Origin: Mycobacterium sp. DL | GTDB lineage: Bacteria; Actinomycetota; Actinomycetes; Mycobacteriales; Mycobacteriaceae | NCBI RefSeq assembly: GCF_039729195.1 | Contig: NZ_CP155796.1 | Location: 2,480,001 to 2,544,000 of the forward strand | DNA length: 64,000 nt | Reading direction: 5' to 3' | Shown here: piece after piece, positions 51,832 through 60,504 of the stretch | How positions within the stretch are numbered: the first letter of the stretch is position 1 | Layout: each line of letters opens with the position of its first letter | Made by a program: the position numbers and the translations under genes | The notes under the pieces: model-generated | The model's database searches: none | What the model was told of the DNA's origin: nothing | Seen by the model: the letters and a program-made list of their open reading frames with translations, nothing else

Positions 51832-52254
51832 TCAGAGCGGGGTGAAGCCGGCGCTGGTCAGGATCCCGGGCTGCCATCCCTGCGCTCCGACACACAGCAA
51901 CGGTCGGCCGTCAGGGGCCTGCGCGGCGGCCTGCGGGTTGGGGCACCGGCTGCCGATTTCCCGGACGCCGTGCAGCTCGTAGCTGATCTGCCAGAAGCCC
52001 GTGTAGACCGGGGGCCACTGGTTGGGAATCCACCGGCACTGCATGGCCGCGCCGCCTTTGCCGCGACCGAACGTGAAGCGCTCCATGTTCGTGCAAGGTC
52101 CGGTGAGTGGGGCGTCGTAGACCATTCCGGGGACGTCGGTGTCGTAGCGACCTGAGTCGTCGGGGTACATCGGACCCGGCTCGGCTATCGCGGCCGGCGC
52201 TGCGCCCAGGGCAGCAGCTCCGATGGCGGTCGCCACGAGCATCTCGCGAATCAT
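51832..52254 (-). CDS. Small exported protein
   Basis: Secreted protein of 140 aa typical of mycobacteria, function unknown. The signal peptide is MIREMLVATAIGAAALGAAPAAIA, followed by EPGPMYPDDSGRYD. Four cysteines in the mature chain (GPCTNMERFTFGRGKGG, MQCRWIPNQWPP, GSRCPNPQ, LLCVGAQGW) could form two disulfides. ATG 52254 or 52242. Convergent with the AraC gene 3 bp away. Confidence 0.8.
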   Translation of the reverse strand: MIREMLVATAIGAAALGAAPAAIAEPGPMYPDDSGRYDTDVPGMVYDAPLTGPCTNMERFTFGRGKGGAAMQCRWIPNQWPPVYTGFWQISYELHGVREIGSRCPNPQAAAQAPDGRPLLCVGAQGWQPGILTSAGFTPL

Positions 52255-52350
52255 GTCCTACCCCTAGGTCGTCTGAACGGGTCCGGTGTATCGCGAACTC
52301 TAGCGGGTACGGCGGGATCGCCATCGGCTTTCCGGACTGGCAAACACGAT

Positions 52351-52389
52351 CTCGGCCCGCCACCTGGGGGGGGTTGGTGGCGGGCCGAG
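52351..52389. terminator. Perfect 14-bp stem hairpin with G8/C8 loop
   Basis: CTCGGCCCGCCACC (52351-52364) pairs exactly with GGTGGCGGGCCGAG (52376-52389) across an 11-nt loop with eight consecutive Gs (Cs on the minus strand). It lies between two minus-strand genes, downstream of 52522-52740. No T-run follows on either strand, so it would be a U-less mycobacterial-type terminator or a structured RNA element. Confidence 0.55.
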
Positions 52390-52521
52390 CTTATCGGGGT
52401 TGTCTGTGCTGCTGACTACGAAGCTACGACCTCAAGCTGAGAATGACCTGATAGAAAGGTCACCACTTCGACACGGATCGGTCAGTGGGTGTTACTGCCT
52501 GCGCCGGTTTTCCCGGGCGGT

Positions 52522-52740
52522 TCACCCTGCCTGTAGGGCCTGATTCGACTCCGCGGGTGAGGTATTCGGGTGCCCAAGGATCGTCAAGGGCCGCGCCGGA
52601 CGGAAACGTGGCTGTCCCGCTCCAGGAAGAGAATGAAACGGAGGGTGGCCGTTCATGGACTGCACGGGAATGCAGTAGGCGCACAATTCGACACCGACGG
52701 TGGGATAACCGCATGCGGGGCAGATGTCCATCATTGCCAT
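52522..52740 (-). CDS. Small zinc-ribbon-like protein
   Basis: A 72-aa protein with two CxxC pairs near the N-terminus (DICPACGYPTVGVELCAYCIPV), a likely zinc ribbon, followed by a Pro-rich tail. ATG 52740 has a good ribosome site (AGGAGC about 8 bp upstream), which supports translation. Function unknown and no partner visible. The 52741-52920 gap to the next gene holds its promoter and nothing else recognised. Confidence 0.6.
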   Translation of the reverse strand: MAMMDICPACGYPTVGVELCAYCIPVQSMNGHPPFHSLPGAGQPRFRPARPLTILGHPNTSPAESNQALQAG

Positions 52741-52920
52741 GTGAGTCTGCTCCTGCGTGCCGGGCCGGTCGCTGTCGCGACACTTGGTGGAAATTGATTG
52801 TGACCCAACAGTTACCCGTTTGCAGGGGAATTAACCGTGTCGTCAACGCGTCGATGCGTCGGTGACCGCAACCGGGCCGGTTCCGGAGAATCTGCGTTGG
52901 TCCGCGCGTAATCTTTGAGA

Positions 52921-53160
52921 ATGACGGTGGCTCAGATCATCGTGGTTGCCGTCCCTCTGCTGGCAATCGCCCTGGTCGCTTCCGCGGTCATTTTCATGCC
53001 GCGCAGACGCCGACACTCACTGAGTCCTGCTGACCGCTACCGTCGCAGCGCTCAGCAGATCCGATCGGCGACCGACCGAAAGACCGCGCCAAGGCGCTCA
53101 GGGCAATTAGGAGACCCGCCGGACTCCAGCGGCGTCGGTTTAGGACCCGGAGGTTTCTGA
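52921..53160 (+). CDS. Small single-pass membrane protein
   Basis: A 79-aa protein with one N-terminal hydrophobic segment (AQIIVVAVPLLAIALVASAVIFM, about residues 4-26) followed at once by RRRRH, giving an N-out/C-in orientation, and a basic, flexible C-terminus. ATG 52921; no strong ribosome site. No family recognised. It converges on the tRNA-Val gene. Moderate support from composition and codon use. Confidence 0.5.
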   Translation: MTVAQIIVVAVPLLAIALVASAVIFMPRRRRHSLSPADRYRRSAQQIRSATDRKTAPRRSGQLGDPPDSSGVGLGPGGF

Positions 53161-53183
53161 TCGGGCCTGAACTGCGATAACAA

Positions 53184-53258
53184 TGGTGCGCGATACTGGG
53201 ATTGAACCAGTGACCTCTTCCGTGTCAGGGAAGCGCTCTCCCGCTGAGCTAATCGCGC
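53184..53258 (-). tRNA. tRNA-Val (GAC)
   Basis: Cloverleaf on the minus strand: acceptor GCGCGAT/ATCGCGC with A73 and an encoded CCA, D-loop TAGCTCAGCGGGAGAGC, anticodon loop CTGACAC (GAC), and T arm around GGTTCAATCCC. Last of a Gly-Cys-Val tRNA cluster. Confidence 0.95.
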
Positions 53259-53272
53259 CGGGACATACTCGG

Positions 53273-53343
53273 AGGTGGAGACGGGAATCGAACCCGTGTG
53301 CACGGCTTTGCAGGCCGTTGCCTCACCACTCGGCCACTCCACC
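53273..53343 (-). tRNA. tRNA-Cys (GCA)
   Basis: Acceptor GGTGGAG/CTCCACC, D-loop GCCGAGTGGTGAGGC, anticodon loop CTGCAAA (GCA), T arm GGGTTCGATTCCC. CCA is not encoded (TCCG follows the acceptor stem). Confidence 0.95.
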
Positions 53344-53370
53344 GCTGGGGTTGATGCCATTGCACCTTCG

Positions 53371-53443
53371 AGCGGACGACGGGATTCGAACCCGCGACCC
53401 CAACCTTGGCAAGGTTGTGCGCTACCAACTGCGCCACGTCCGC
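53371..53443 (-). tRNA. tRNA-Gly (GCC)
   Basis: Acceptor GCGGACG/CGTCCGC, D-loop GCGCAGTTGGTAGCGC, anticodon loop TTGCCAA (GCC), T arm GGGTTCGAATCCC. CCA not encoded. First gene of the minus-strand tRNA cluster. Confidence 0.95.
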
Positions 53444-53538
53444 GCGCCACGGGCGAGATCGTCGCCCGTCGCGATGCAGAACGATAGTCCACCCAGTCAG
53501 GGGTACACAAATCCCTCGCCGGCCATGTCGCCTGCGGA

Positions 53539-53952
53539 TCAGAAGAGTGTGTAGCCCTGGCGCGAAATCGTGAACCCGCGGCCGTCGGAGTTCGAACACC
53601 GCATTCCCGAGGGCTCGCTGTTGCAGCTCATGCCGCCGCCGGCCTGGAACTCGCCGAAGGGCAGGACCGAGCCGAAGCCCATGGTGGTGTCGCCGGCGCA
53701 GACGAAGCGGGCCGGGCCTGTCGGATTCAGCTCGATGCCCTGGCCGAAGTTGACGACGCTCGGGCAGTCGGCGGGGCGTGGGGGAGGAGACCAATCCCGG
53801 TCCGCGATATCGCAGCGCAGCAGGTCGTCGACCATCATGCAGCCGATGTTGCCGCTGGGCGAGGTGAACCCGACGGTGTCGGCCGTTGCGGCCGGTGCGC
53901 TGAACATCGCTGCACCGGCCAATCCCGCCATTGCCACGGTGAGTCGCTTCAT
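53539..53952 (-). CDS. Exported protein of the FTSPSGNIGC (DUF6636-like) family
   Basis: Secreted protein of 137 aa. The signal peptide is MKRLTVAMAGLAGAAMFSAPAATA, then DTVGFTSPSGNIGCMMVDDLLRCDIADRDW, the signature of a widespread mycobacterial exported family, and a C-terminal SCNSEPSGMRCSNSDGRGFTISRQGY. Six cysteines in the mature part could pair as disulfides. Function unknown. ATG 53952; followed by the tRNA cluster on the same strand. Confidence 0.83.
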   Translation of the reverse strand: MKRLTVAMAGLAGAAMFSAPAATADTVGFTSPSGNIGCMMVDDLLRCDIADRDWSPPPRPADCPSVVNFGQGIELNPTGPARFVCAGDTTMGFGSVLPFGEFQAGGGMSCNSEPSGMRCSNSDGRGFTISRQGYTLF

Positions 53953-54074
53953 AGCGTGAAGATACCGGTGAACTGGCTGGTCGGCGGGGCGAAGACGGAA
54001 ATGGAGGTGTGAGGGATTCTGGGGCGAACACCCTCGCGTGTTAGTCTTCTGCCTCGTTCGATTCGTTGGGATCC

Positions 54075-54149
54075 GGTCTCGTAGCTCAGTGGGAGAGCGT
54101 CCGCCTCACACGCGGAAGGTCGCTGGTTCGAAACCAGCCGGGACCACCA
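54075..54149 (+). tRNA. tRNA-Val (CAC)
   Basis: Acceptor GGTCTCG/CGGGACC with one G-T pair, A73 and encoded CCA, D-loop TAGCTCAGTGGGAGAGC, anticodon loop CTCACAC (CAC), T arm GGTTCGAAACC. The sparse AT-richer stretch begins directly after its 3' end, a usual place for integrating elements. Confidence 0.95.
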
Positions 54150-54631
54150 CCAAAACCGCAGTTCCAAGGGTGTTTGGCGCGGATTTCTGACCGTGCCGGA
54201 TTCACGCCGGTTAGTTCCGTGATCCATATGGACCAGACAACTGGTGCCCCATTTCCCCGTGGCCTTCTGTTGGCCGGCGCATATTCGTATTTGCTCTGTT
54301 CGCGGCACATGTACAACTCTTTTTGCAGCCCTGGGTAACTCGGTTTTTATGGGTGTTAACTACGGCGCGCGTGACAAACTCCATCAGCGCCCCAACCCGG
54401 AAGCCTTTTGACCTGAACCTCATTGTCTAGGCCGCAGAAGCCGTGACCGGCAGCACCGCTTTACGCGACGTACTGCAAGACCTTGCCTGTGCCCTAAAAC
54501 TGAGGCGCATTCGTCGGCCTTGTATGGATGACTCTCGACGCCACTGCGGCCGTTCTGGACGCCATGTGAGCGGCCCCCGGCGTCGGCCCGACGCTCCTCC
54601 CCGAGTGTCGGGCCGACCCGCCGGTCAGTCC
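54150..54631. other. Gene-poor stretch downstream of tRNA-Val
   Basis: No supported gene in 482 bp. Open frames here are short, overlap the tRNA or lack ribosome sites. Base composition is visibly lower in GC than elsewhere, with T-rich runs near 54280-54360. No integrase, second tRNA 3' copy or inverted repeats were seen. It could be remnant sequence of an integrated element. Confidence 0.4.
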
Positions 54632-54916
54632 TCAGACAGCTGCTATGCCAGTCGTGCGTGTCCCGCGGCATGCCAGCATGTGACCCCAAACGTCCAACGC
54701 TTGGTCTCGATGGGGGGAAGCGCCGCCCGCCCCGGCGACAAGATCAACCAGCGCTCCCGCGATGGCGCCAAGGCCGACACCGGTTTGACGGACGGCACCA
54801 GCCAGTTCGTCGAACGCTTCCCGCTCGGTGCAGCCACGTACTCCGATCAAGATGCCGATCGCCACGTCGATCACGCGGCGGGAAGCCTGGTCGCCCTGTA
54901 GGCCCTTTTCGCTCAT
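54632..54916 (-). CDS. ANTAR-domain protein
   Basis: A 94-aa protein that is essentially one ANTAR RNA-binding domain: ASRRVIDVAIGILIGVRGCTEREAFDELAGAVRQTGVGLGAIAGALVDLV (about residues 11-60), followed by a Gly/Ala-rich C-terminus. ANTAR proteins promote antitermination at paired hairpins. The typical sensor (GAF, PAS or receiver) is absent. ATG 54916, weak ribosome site. No partner hairpin pair was identified nearby. Confidence 0.68.
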   Translation of the reverse strand: MSEKGLQGDQASRRVIDVAIGILIGVRGCTEREAFDELAGAVRQTGVGLGAIAGALVDLVAGAGGASPHRDQALDVWGHMLACRGTRTTGIAAV

Positions 54917-54994
54917 CGCCCGCACCCGTCAACTTCATACCTACCGTGTGTCGAGGACGCCTCGGTCAGATGAACGCACGGCGACAAGATCGCT

Positions 54995-55345
54995 CTAGGT
55001 GGGGTGTGACACCGCGCCGCGAGTGGTGAAACGCTGAGCGCTGCTGGGTGGTGCTGCATTCGTGTGGACTGCGCGCCCGCCTCGCGACGCCGGTTCGTAA
55101 CTCAACGCATGCAATCGTTCCGCAGTCTCGGGATAGCGGCGATGTAGCCCATCGATCAGACGGTGCACCTCGTAGAGGTCGCGGCGCAGAATGCCCGCGC
55201 TCGGGTCTCTGCGGGAGATCCCTCGCTCGTGTGCGTAGCGGTTGCGATCATCTGCGGCTTCGAGCTGGTGCGATATGTCGTCAACGTGTCTGTGTAGCTC
55301 CCGCAGAAGTGCCCGTGCTTGCGCCGCCCCAACGTCATCGACCAT
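54995..55345 (-). CDS. Hypothetical helical protein
   Basis: Unrecognised 116-aa protein. Residues about 5-85 are predicted helical and charged, with heptad-like spacing (AQARALLRELHRHVDDISHQLEAADDR and RRDLYEVHRLIDGLHRRYPETAERLHAL); the last 30 are polar. ATG 55345 without a strong ribosome site. It is co-directional with the ANTAR gene 78 bp downstream and might form a unit with it. Confidence 0.45.
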   Translation of the reverse strand: MVDDVGAAQARALLRELHRHVDDISHQLEAADDRNRYAHERGISRRDPSAGILRRDLYEVHRLIDGLHRRYPETAERLHALSYEPASRGGRAVHTNAAPPSSAQRFTTRGAVSHPT

Positions 55346-55657
55346 CAGAGGATCGTCTCATCCATACTCGATGATCGCGCGCGGACCGGCACGTCGTGAC
55401 CGAGTGCTACCCGCCGGGTTGACGGTTGTCGAAGGCCAGCGGAGGAATGATCGCCGAAGCCGAGCAGCGGCTCGCCAGCACGTACGCGGACACCCCGCGG
55501 TCGCTCGTTCCGGCGTCACGGTGACCAAATCACTGCGCTAGATCGCCGGTGCCGCAACGGTATCGGTTGAATTTGCCGACAGCCGTGAAAATCCTGGCGG
55601 CGCACACATGAAAGACGGCCCATCACCCGGTGGAAGTCACGCGGGAGATAGAGACGA
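55346..55657. other. Intergenic region, nothing recognised
   Basis: 312 bp without a supported gene or RNA. Only short frames with no family match or ribosome site occur. Confidence 0.4.
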
Positions 55658-55879
55658 TCAATTGGTCGACCTGTTGGCGGCGCCGTCGCGGGCCGCGCGG
55701 GCCCGACGGTACGTCTGCATCGCGGGCCCGGTGTCGATCCGTACCCGCAACATCCGCATGTACCCGCGCATCCACAGCTTCGCCAGGACCAGCGATTGAC
55801 CGGCATAGGGGTTGCGGTCACCAGGCTCAGCCAGTGAGCCGGAGTAGAGCGCGAATGTGTATTCCGCCCGCTTCGTCAT
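55658..55879 (-). CDS. Small basic protein, possibly Rmf/CrpP-like
   Basis: A 73-aa basic protein with DRNPYAGQSLVLAKLWMRGYMRMLRVRI, an NPY...W.RGY pattern reminiscent of ribosome-modulation-factor-like small proteins. Resemblance is weak and by eye only. ATG 55879 lacks a clear ribosome site. It stands alone between gene-free stretches. Confidence 0.4.
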   Translation of the reverse strand: MTKRAEYTFALYSGSLAEPGDRNPYAGQSLVLAKLWMRGYMRMLRVRIDTGPAMQTYRRARAARDGAANRSTN

Positions 55880-56180
55880 TGGGCAATCATGCCGGGAGGC
55901 GGGCGCATAGCTGCGGCTCCCACGCCGACGACGGGGGAGCTACAGAGCGACGGCTTCCCGCGCAGGTGTCATCAGTGGCCTCATGTGCGATTTGAAACAC
56001 GTTCGACTTCAACATGATTGTTCTCCGGGCCTGCGCCCGGGATCACGGGGCCGAACGGCAGGCCTGCCGCGTCATCCGGCGGCGTCGTGGGCCGATGTCC
56101 CCGATCCTGAGACAGCGACGTGGAAACCGGTGTACAGCTTCTGATCGGCCGACAACACGACCTAGGAGCGCACCGCCTCG
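55880..56180. other. Intergenic region upstream of the TctC-like gene
   Basis: 301 bp with no supported gene. It should contain the promoter of the tctC-like gene; its ribosome site AGGAGCG lies near 56163-56169. No convincing -35/-10 pair was picked out. Confidence 0.4.
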
Positions 56181-57152
56181 ATGATCAAGTCCGTAACCGC
56201 CGCCATTCTGGCCGCTTCGCTCATCCTGACGGGATGCCAGAATTCCGCGCCACCGACCGCCGGGGACGGGTATCCCTCCGGGCCGGTGACCATGACGGCC
56301 GGCGCGAACCCGGGCAGCGGATTCGACCTCACCATCCGCTCCGTCGTCGAGGCCCTCGAGACCGACGACATCGTCACCGTGCCGCTGCCGATGCAGAATC
56401 GGCCCGGCGGGATCGGTTCGGTGTTCCTCGCGGAGATGGTGGAGCAGTACGAGGGCGCTGACGACCAGGTGTCGGTCACCTCGCTGGCGATGATGATGAA
56501 CGAACTCCAGGGGATGTCCGAGTACGGCTACCGCGACGTCACCATGATCGCCCGGTTGATGACGGAGTACTTCGTCGTCGTCACCGGCCCTGGTTCTCCG
56601 TTCGCGAACCTCACCGACGTCGTGACGGCGATCAAGTCCGACCCCGGTGCTGTGACCGTCGGTGCCGCGATCGACGACCAGGCGCCGTTCGACCTACTGG
56701 TGACGGCCGCAGGCGGCGATCCTGCACTGGTCGACTACGTGAGCCTGGAGGGTGGGGGTGAACAGAGTGCGGCGCTTCTCAACGGCGAGATCAGCGTGGC
56801 GATTGCCGGCGTGAGCGAGGTGATCAGCATGGTGAACTCCGGTCAGCTCACCGCACTGGGGGTGCTGTCGGAGGAGAGGCTGCCCGGACTGAACGCCCCC
56901 ACCGCCAGGGAGCAGGGACTCGACGTGACCCTGTCGAACTGGCGTGGGCTCTACGGACCGCCGGAGATGCCCGAATTCGCGGTCGCCTACTGGCAGAACG
57001 CGCTCGGCGAGATGGTGGAGTCGCCGACGTGGAAGCAGATCGCGGAGCGCAACCAGTTCACCACCACCTTCATGATCGGTGACGAGTTCCAGACCTTCCT
57101 CGCCGAGACCCAGGCCGACGTCAAGGCCGCCATCGAGGAGGCGGGCCCGTAA
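56181..57152 (+). CDS. TctC/Bug-type extracytoplasmic solute receptor (orphan)
   Basis: Lipoprotein receptor of 323 aa for the tripartite tricarboxylate transporter class. Signal peptide with lipobox LTGC (MIKSVTAAILAASLILTGC). Bug-fold motifs: GPVTMTAGANPGSGFDLTIRSV, MQNRPGGIGSVFLAEM, EGGGEQSAALLNGEISVAIAGVSEV and GLYGPPEMPEFAVAYW. The ligand is probably a small carboxylate. No TctA/TctB membrane genes are adjacent, so it must work with distant partners or as a sensor. Confidence 0.88.
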   Translation: MIKSVTAAILAASLILTGCQNSAPPTAGDGYPSGPVTMTAGANPGSGFDLTIRSVVEALETDDIVTVPLPMQNRPGGIGSVFLAEMVEQYEGADDQVSVTSLAMMMNELQGMSEYGYRDVTMIARLMTEYFVVVTGPGSPFANLTDVVTAIKSDPGAVTVGAAIDDQAPFDLLVTAAGGDPALVDYVSLEGGGEQSAALLNGEISVAIAGVSEVISMVNSGQLTALGVLSEERLPGLNAPTAREQGLDVTLSNWRGLYGPPEMPEFAVAYWQNALGEMVESPTWKQIAERNQFTTTFMIGDEFQTFLAETQADVKAAIEEAGP

Positions 57153-57182
57153 CTTTCGGGCGGGCGCGAAACATCCGGGTGG

Positions 57183-59309
57183 TCACCACCAGTGGGTTGC
57201 GGCGCCGATCTGACGCCCCAGTTCCTCTGCCATGGTGCGCATGTAGGTGGCCGACAGGTGATGAGAGTCGTGATACACCAAGATGTTTCCTTCGCGGACG
57301 CGGCAGACCTCGGCGTCGCACACGGCATCGCTGAGATCGAGCGGATGCAGTAGCGGATATCGTTGCGCCACGGCCAGTGTCGGGTTCACGCCGGAGAGCG
57401 CCTCTGACCGCTCGACGCCGCAGCTGGCCGCGCTTCCGCCGCGGGACAGACAGTCGGCTGGATCGCGCAGCCAGCCGTCTCGAATCAGCCACGGGGTGTC
57501 CCGAACGCCGAGAATGCTGATTCCGTTGTCGGAGAACATGTCCCAGATGCCCAGATAGCTTTCGGGTACTACATCTCCTGGCCCGTCCAGATTCGGACGG
57601 GTGGTGGTGGTGAACACGAAGTCCGGTCGGTCGGCGATCAGCTTCGCCATCACCTTCTGGTTCCAGTGGTGACACTGCGGATATCCCTTGTCGGAGAGGG
57701 CGATCATCGGCATCTGTTCGGTCGTCAGGGGGCAGCCCATCTTCAGATAGGTGACCACCCGGAAATGGTGCCGTGCACCCAACAGATCCAGCGCGGTGAT
57801 CCAGTGCTCGGCGTGCGATCCGCCGGCCAGCGCGATGGTGCGCATCGCGTCCGGGTCGCCATAGATGCAGTTGATCACCGCCGGGTTGAGGAAGTCGCTG
57901 ATGCATTTGTCTTTGGTCGTCGCCGGTAGATCGTCGGTGGCTTCCATCACCGACGGTCGCATCGGCAGCGCGGGCACCCGCGCCTGGTTGACCAGGGCAC
58001 GCGCCCCCGGGTAGTCGCGGGCGGGCAGTTGCAACAGTTCGTGTCCGCTGGCTCGCTGAATCGTGACGTGTTCGCGCCACCCGAACGATGTCGTCATCAG
58101 CGCCACCGCCAGCAGTGCCACTATCGACCGGACGGCAAACGTCGGCTGGATTCGCCAGTTGCGCACCCTGACTGCCCGGGTCGGCGCAGGACTGTGCGGG
58201 CGGGGATGGCGCAGGGGTTCTTCGATGAAGCGGTGCGTGACATAGGCGAGCAGCAGCGAAACCACCAGCACTGCAAGCCCTTCGGCAAACCCGACCCTGC
58301 TTTCGCCCGTGTGCACCAGCCAGAAGATCAGGATCGGCCAATGCCAGAGATAGAGCGAGTACGCGATTCCTCCGAGCACGATGAACGGACGTGCGGACAG
58401 CGCCCTGAGTGGGTACGGGACACTGCCCACGTGGCCTGATCCCGCCGCGATCACCAGGATCGTCGCGCCGACGGGCACCAGTGCCCACGGACCCGGGAAC
58501 AGTTGCGCGCCGTCGATCAGAATTCCGCACGTCAGAATCGCCGCGATGCCGATTGCCGCGGCCACGGTCCGCAACCAGCCGGGAAGGCGCAGCCCCGACA
58601 GCAGCATTGCAGCGAGCACCCCGGCCAGCAGCTCCCATCCGCGGGCGAAGCTGTCGTAGTAGGCCGCTGCCTGATTCTCGGACTGGGCGACGATGGCGTA
58701 TCCGAACGAGGCGATGGTGAGCGCACCGAGAATGCCGACGATCACGGGCTTCAACCGGGGCCCCAGCGTCGACCGCAGAAGATAGGTCAGCGCCGTGATC
58801 ACCGCCAGGAAGGCGATGTAGAACTGGCCCTGCACCGACATCGACCAGATGTGTTGGAGCGGACTGACGCCTTCGCCCGCGCGCAGGTAGTCCGCGGCAG
58901 AGTTCGCCAGGTGCCAGTTCTGGTAGTACCCGAGGCTGGCCAAGCTCTGATCGGCGAAGGTTTCCCAGCGAGTCTTGGGCTGAAGCGTCACGGTCAGCAG
59001 CGCCGCAACACCGAGGACCACGATCAGCGCGGGCAGGAGGCGGCGCGCCAGGCGGCGGATGTGGGGTAGCGGTGACAGCGACGCCCCGGGTGTCAGGGCG
59101 CCCCGCAACACCATCCCGCCGAAAAAGTATCCCGACAGCACCAGGAAGACGTCGACCCCGCCCGATACCCGTCCGAACCAGATGTGGAATACCGCGACGA
59201 GCGCAATCGCCACACCGCGCAGACCGTCGAGATCGGCGCGGCGGGCCGACGCGGATCCTGATTGGTCGCCGGCAGTGCCGACAGCGGGCGTGGCTGATCC
59301 GCGCATCAT
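57183..59309 (-). CDS. Acyltransferase-3 / SGNH (OafA-like) membrane O-acyltransferase
   Basis: Two-domain protein of about 708 aa that transfers acyl groups to envelope glycans. The N-terminal acyltransferase-3 domain (about residues 20-355) has about ten membrane segments, with RADLDGLRGVAIALVAVFHIWFG (RxxDxLR and the catalytic His) and GGVDVFLVLSGYFFG. The C-terminal SGNH domain has LAGGSHAEHWITAL (Ser; GGSH instead of GDSH) and YHDSHHLSATYMR (Asp/His). Start uncertain: ATG 59309, GTG 59321, or the open frame to 59387. It is convergent with the tctC-like gene. Confidence 0.88.
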   Translation of the reverse strand: MMRGSATPAVGTAGDQSGSASARRADLDGLRGVAIALVAVFHIWFGRVSGGVDVFLVLSGYFFGGMVLRGALTPGASLSPLPHIRRLARRLLPALIVVLGVAALLTVTLQPKTRWETFADQSLASLGYYQNWHLANSAADYLRAGEGVSPLQHIWSMSVQGQFYIAFLAVITALTYLLRSTLGPRLKPVIVGILGALTIASFGYAIVAQSENQAAAYYDSFARGWELLAGVLAAMLLSGLRLPGWLRTVAAAIGIAAILTCGILIDGAQLFPGPWALVPVGATILVIAAGSGHVGSVPYPLRALSARPFIVLGGIAYSLYLWHWPILIFWLVHTGESRVGFAEGLAVLVVSLLLAYVTHRFIEEPLRHPRPHSPAPTRAVRVRNWRIQPTFAVRSIVALLAVALMTTSFGWREHVTIQRASGHELLQLPARDYPGARALVNQARVPALPMRPSVMEATDDLPATTKDKCISDFLNPAVINCIYGDPDAMRTIALAGGSHAEHWITALDLLGARHHFRVVTYLKMGCPLTTEQMPMIALSDKGYPQCHHWNQKVMAKLIADRPDFVFTTTTRPNLDGPGDVVPESYLGIWDMFSDNGISILGVRDTPWLIRDGWLRDPADCLSRGGSAASCGVERSEALSGVNPTLAVAQRYPLLHPLDLSDAVCDAEVCRVREGNILVYHDSHHLSATYMRTMAEELGRQIGAATHWW

Positions 59310-59388
59310 GCCGGGCACGCTCACCACCTCGCTGAACAGGGAATATGCGCCAATGGTCGGGTGGGGCCCGACGCGCATTGTCCTCAAT

Positions 59389-60504
59389 TTACCTAGGGTG
59401 GCTCCCGAATGCCGCTTCGGCGTCGTTCGCCGACAGTGCCGGGTGCAGCTGCACCTCGTGTGCCTTCACCACAAAGTGCACGGTTCTGCCGGGCTCCAGG
59501 TCGAGGTCAGCGGCTGCAGTGGCGGTGATGTCGGCGGCGAGTCCGGTGCCGCCGTCGGGTTGGTCGACACCGCGGATCCGCACCGTTGTCCCGTGGATCT
59601 CCAGTTCGGCGATCGTCACCTCGATGACATTGCGTGGGCTTGCGTGCGGCGGGTCGAGGTGGACCGCCACCGTGCTCGGCCGGAACAGGGCGATCGCCTG
59701 GGTGGCCGCCGCGACGTCGCCGACCCCGACGATGTGGGTGCCCCACGCGGTACGCAGCCCGTCGGAGTCCGACATGACCCCCGGGATCAGGTTGATGCCG
59801 GCGATGCGGGCGGCGAAGTCGCTGCGCGGAGCCGTCAGGACCCGCCGCACCGGCCCCCTTTCGACCACCCGGCCATCCTCGATGACGATGACCTTGTCGG
59901 CGACGGCCAGCGCATCGAGCAGGTCGTGGGTGACGATGATCGCCGTCCGGCCGTCCCGGCGCAGGATCTCCCGCAGTAATCGGCGCAGCGCCGGAGCCGC
60001 GGTGACGTCGAGAGCTGCCATCGGTTCGTCGAGGAGCAGCAGCCGTGGTTCGGCGGCCAGCGCGCGGGCCACCGCGACGCGCTGTGCCTGACCGCCCGAG
60101 AGTTGTGCCGGTCGCCGGTCGGCGAGGTCGGCGGCGCCGACGGCCTCGAGCCAGTGCCGCGCGGCGGCGCGCGCGGCCGACCGTGAACGGCCCCTGCAGC
60201 GTGGGGCGTAGCCCACATTGGCCGCAACCGTCATGTGTGGGAACAGCATTGGCTGTTGCGTCAGCATTGCCACACCGCGGGCGTGCGCGGGCACGAACGT
60301 GCCGGTGCTGGTGTCGGTGACGGCGGTGCCGCCGAGTTCGATCCTGCCGTGATCCGGCCGGAGGAGGCCGGCGATCATCAGCAGCAGCGTCGACTTACCG
60401 ACACCGTTGGGGCCCAGCACGGCGAGCACCTCGCCGTCGTCGAGGTCGACGTCAAGATCGACTCCGCGATGCTCCAGGCGTGCCTCGACACGCACGGCAC
60501 TCAC
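59389..60504 (-). CDS. modC: Molybdate ABC transporter ATPase ModC
   Basis: ATP-binding subunit of 371 aa. Walker [14 protein letters not shown]-loop [14 protein letters not shown], signature [15 protein letters not shown], Walker [13 protein letters not shown] and switch VTHDLLDA. The C-terminal part (about 285-360) is a TOBE/Mop-type domain ([22 protein letters not shown]) that binds molybdate in ModC proteins. GTG 60504 overlaps the modB stop (GTGA). Last gene of the regulator-modA-modB-modC operon. Confidence 0.92.
   Translation of the reverse strand: MSAVRVEARLEHRGVDLDVDLDDGEVLAVLGPNGVGKSTLLLMIAGLLRPDHGRIELGGTAVTDTSTGTFVPAHARGVAMLTQQPMLFPHMTVAANVGYAPRCRGRSRSAARAAARHWLEAVGAADLADRRPAQLSGGQAQRVAVARALAAEPRLLLLDEPMAALDVTAAPALRRLLREILRRDGRTAIIVTHDLLDALAVADKVIVIEDGRVVERGPVRRVLTAPRSDFAARIAGINLIPGVMSDSDGLRTAWGTHIVGVGDVAAATQAIALFRPSTVAVHLDPPHASPRNVIEVTIAELEIHGTTVRIRGVDQPDGGTGLAADITATAAADLDLEPGRTVHFVVKAHEVQLHPALSANDAEAAFGSHPR

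Noticed and set aside
52351-52389. 6C-type conserved small RNA
   Set aside because: Only one C-rich loop seen instead of two, and the gene neighbourhood differs from the known 6C locus as I remember it. Kept only as a hairpin.
54066-54338. 90-codon plus frame across tRNA-Val
   Set aside because: Overlaps the whole tRNA gene and has no coding signature.
53184-56180. Prophage or integrative element
   Set aside because: No integrase, capsid, replication gene or duplicated tRNA end found.
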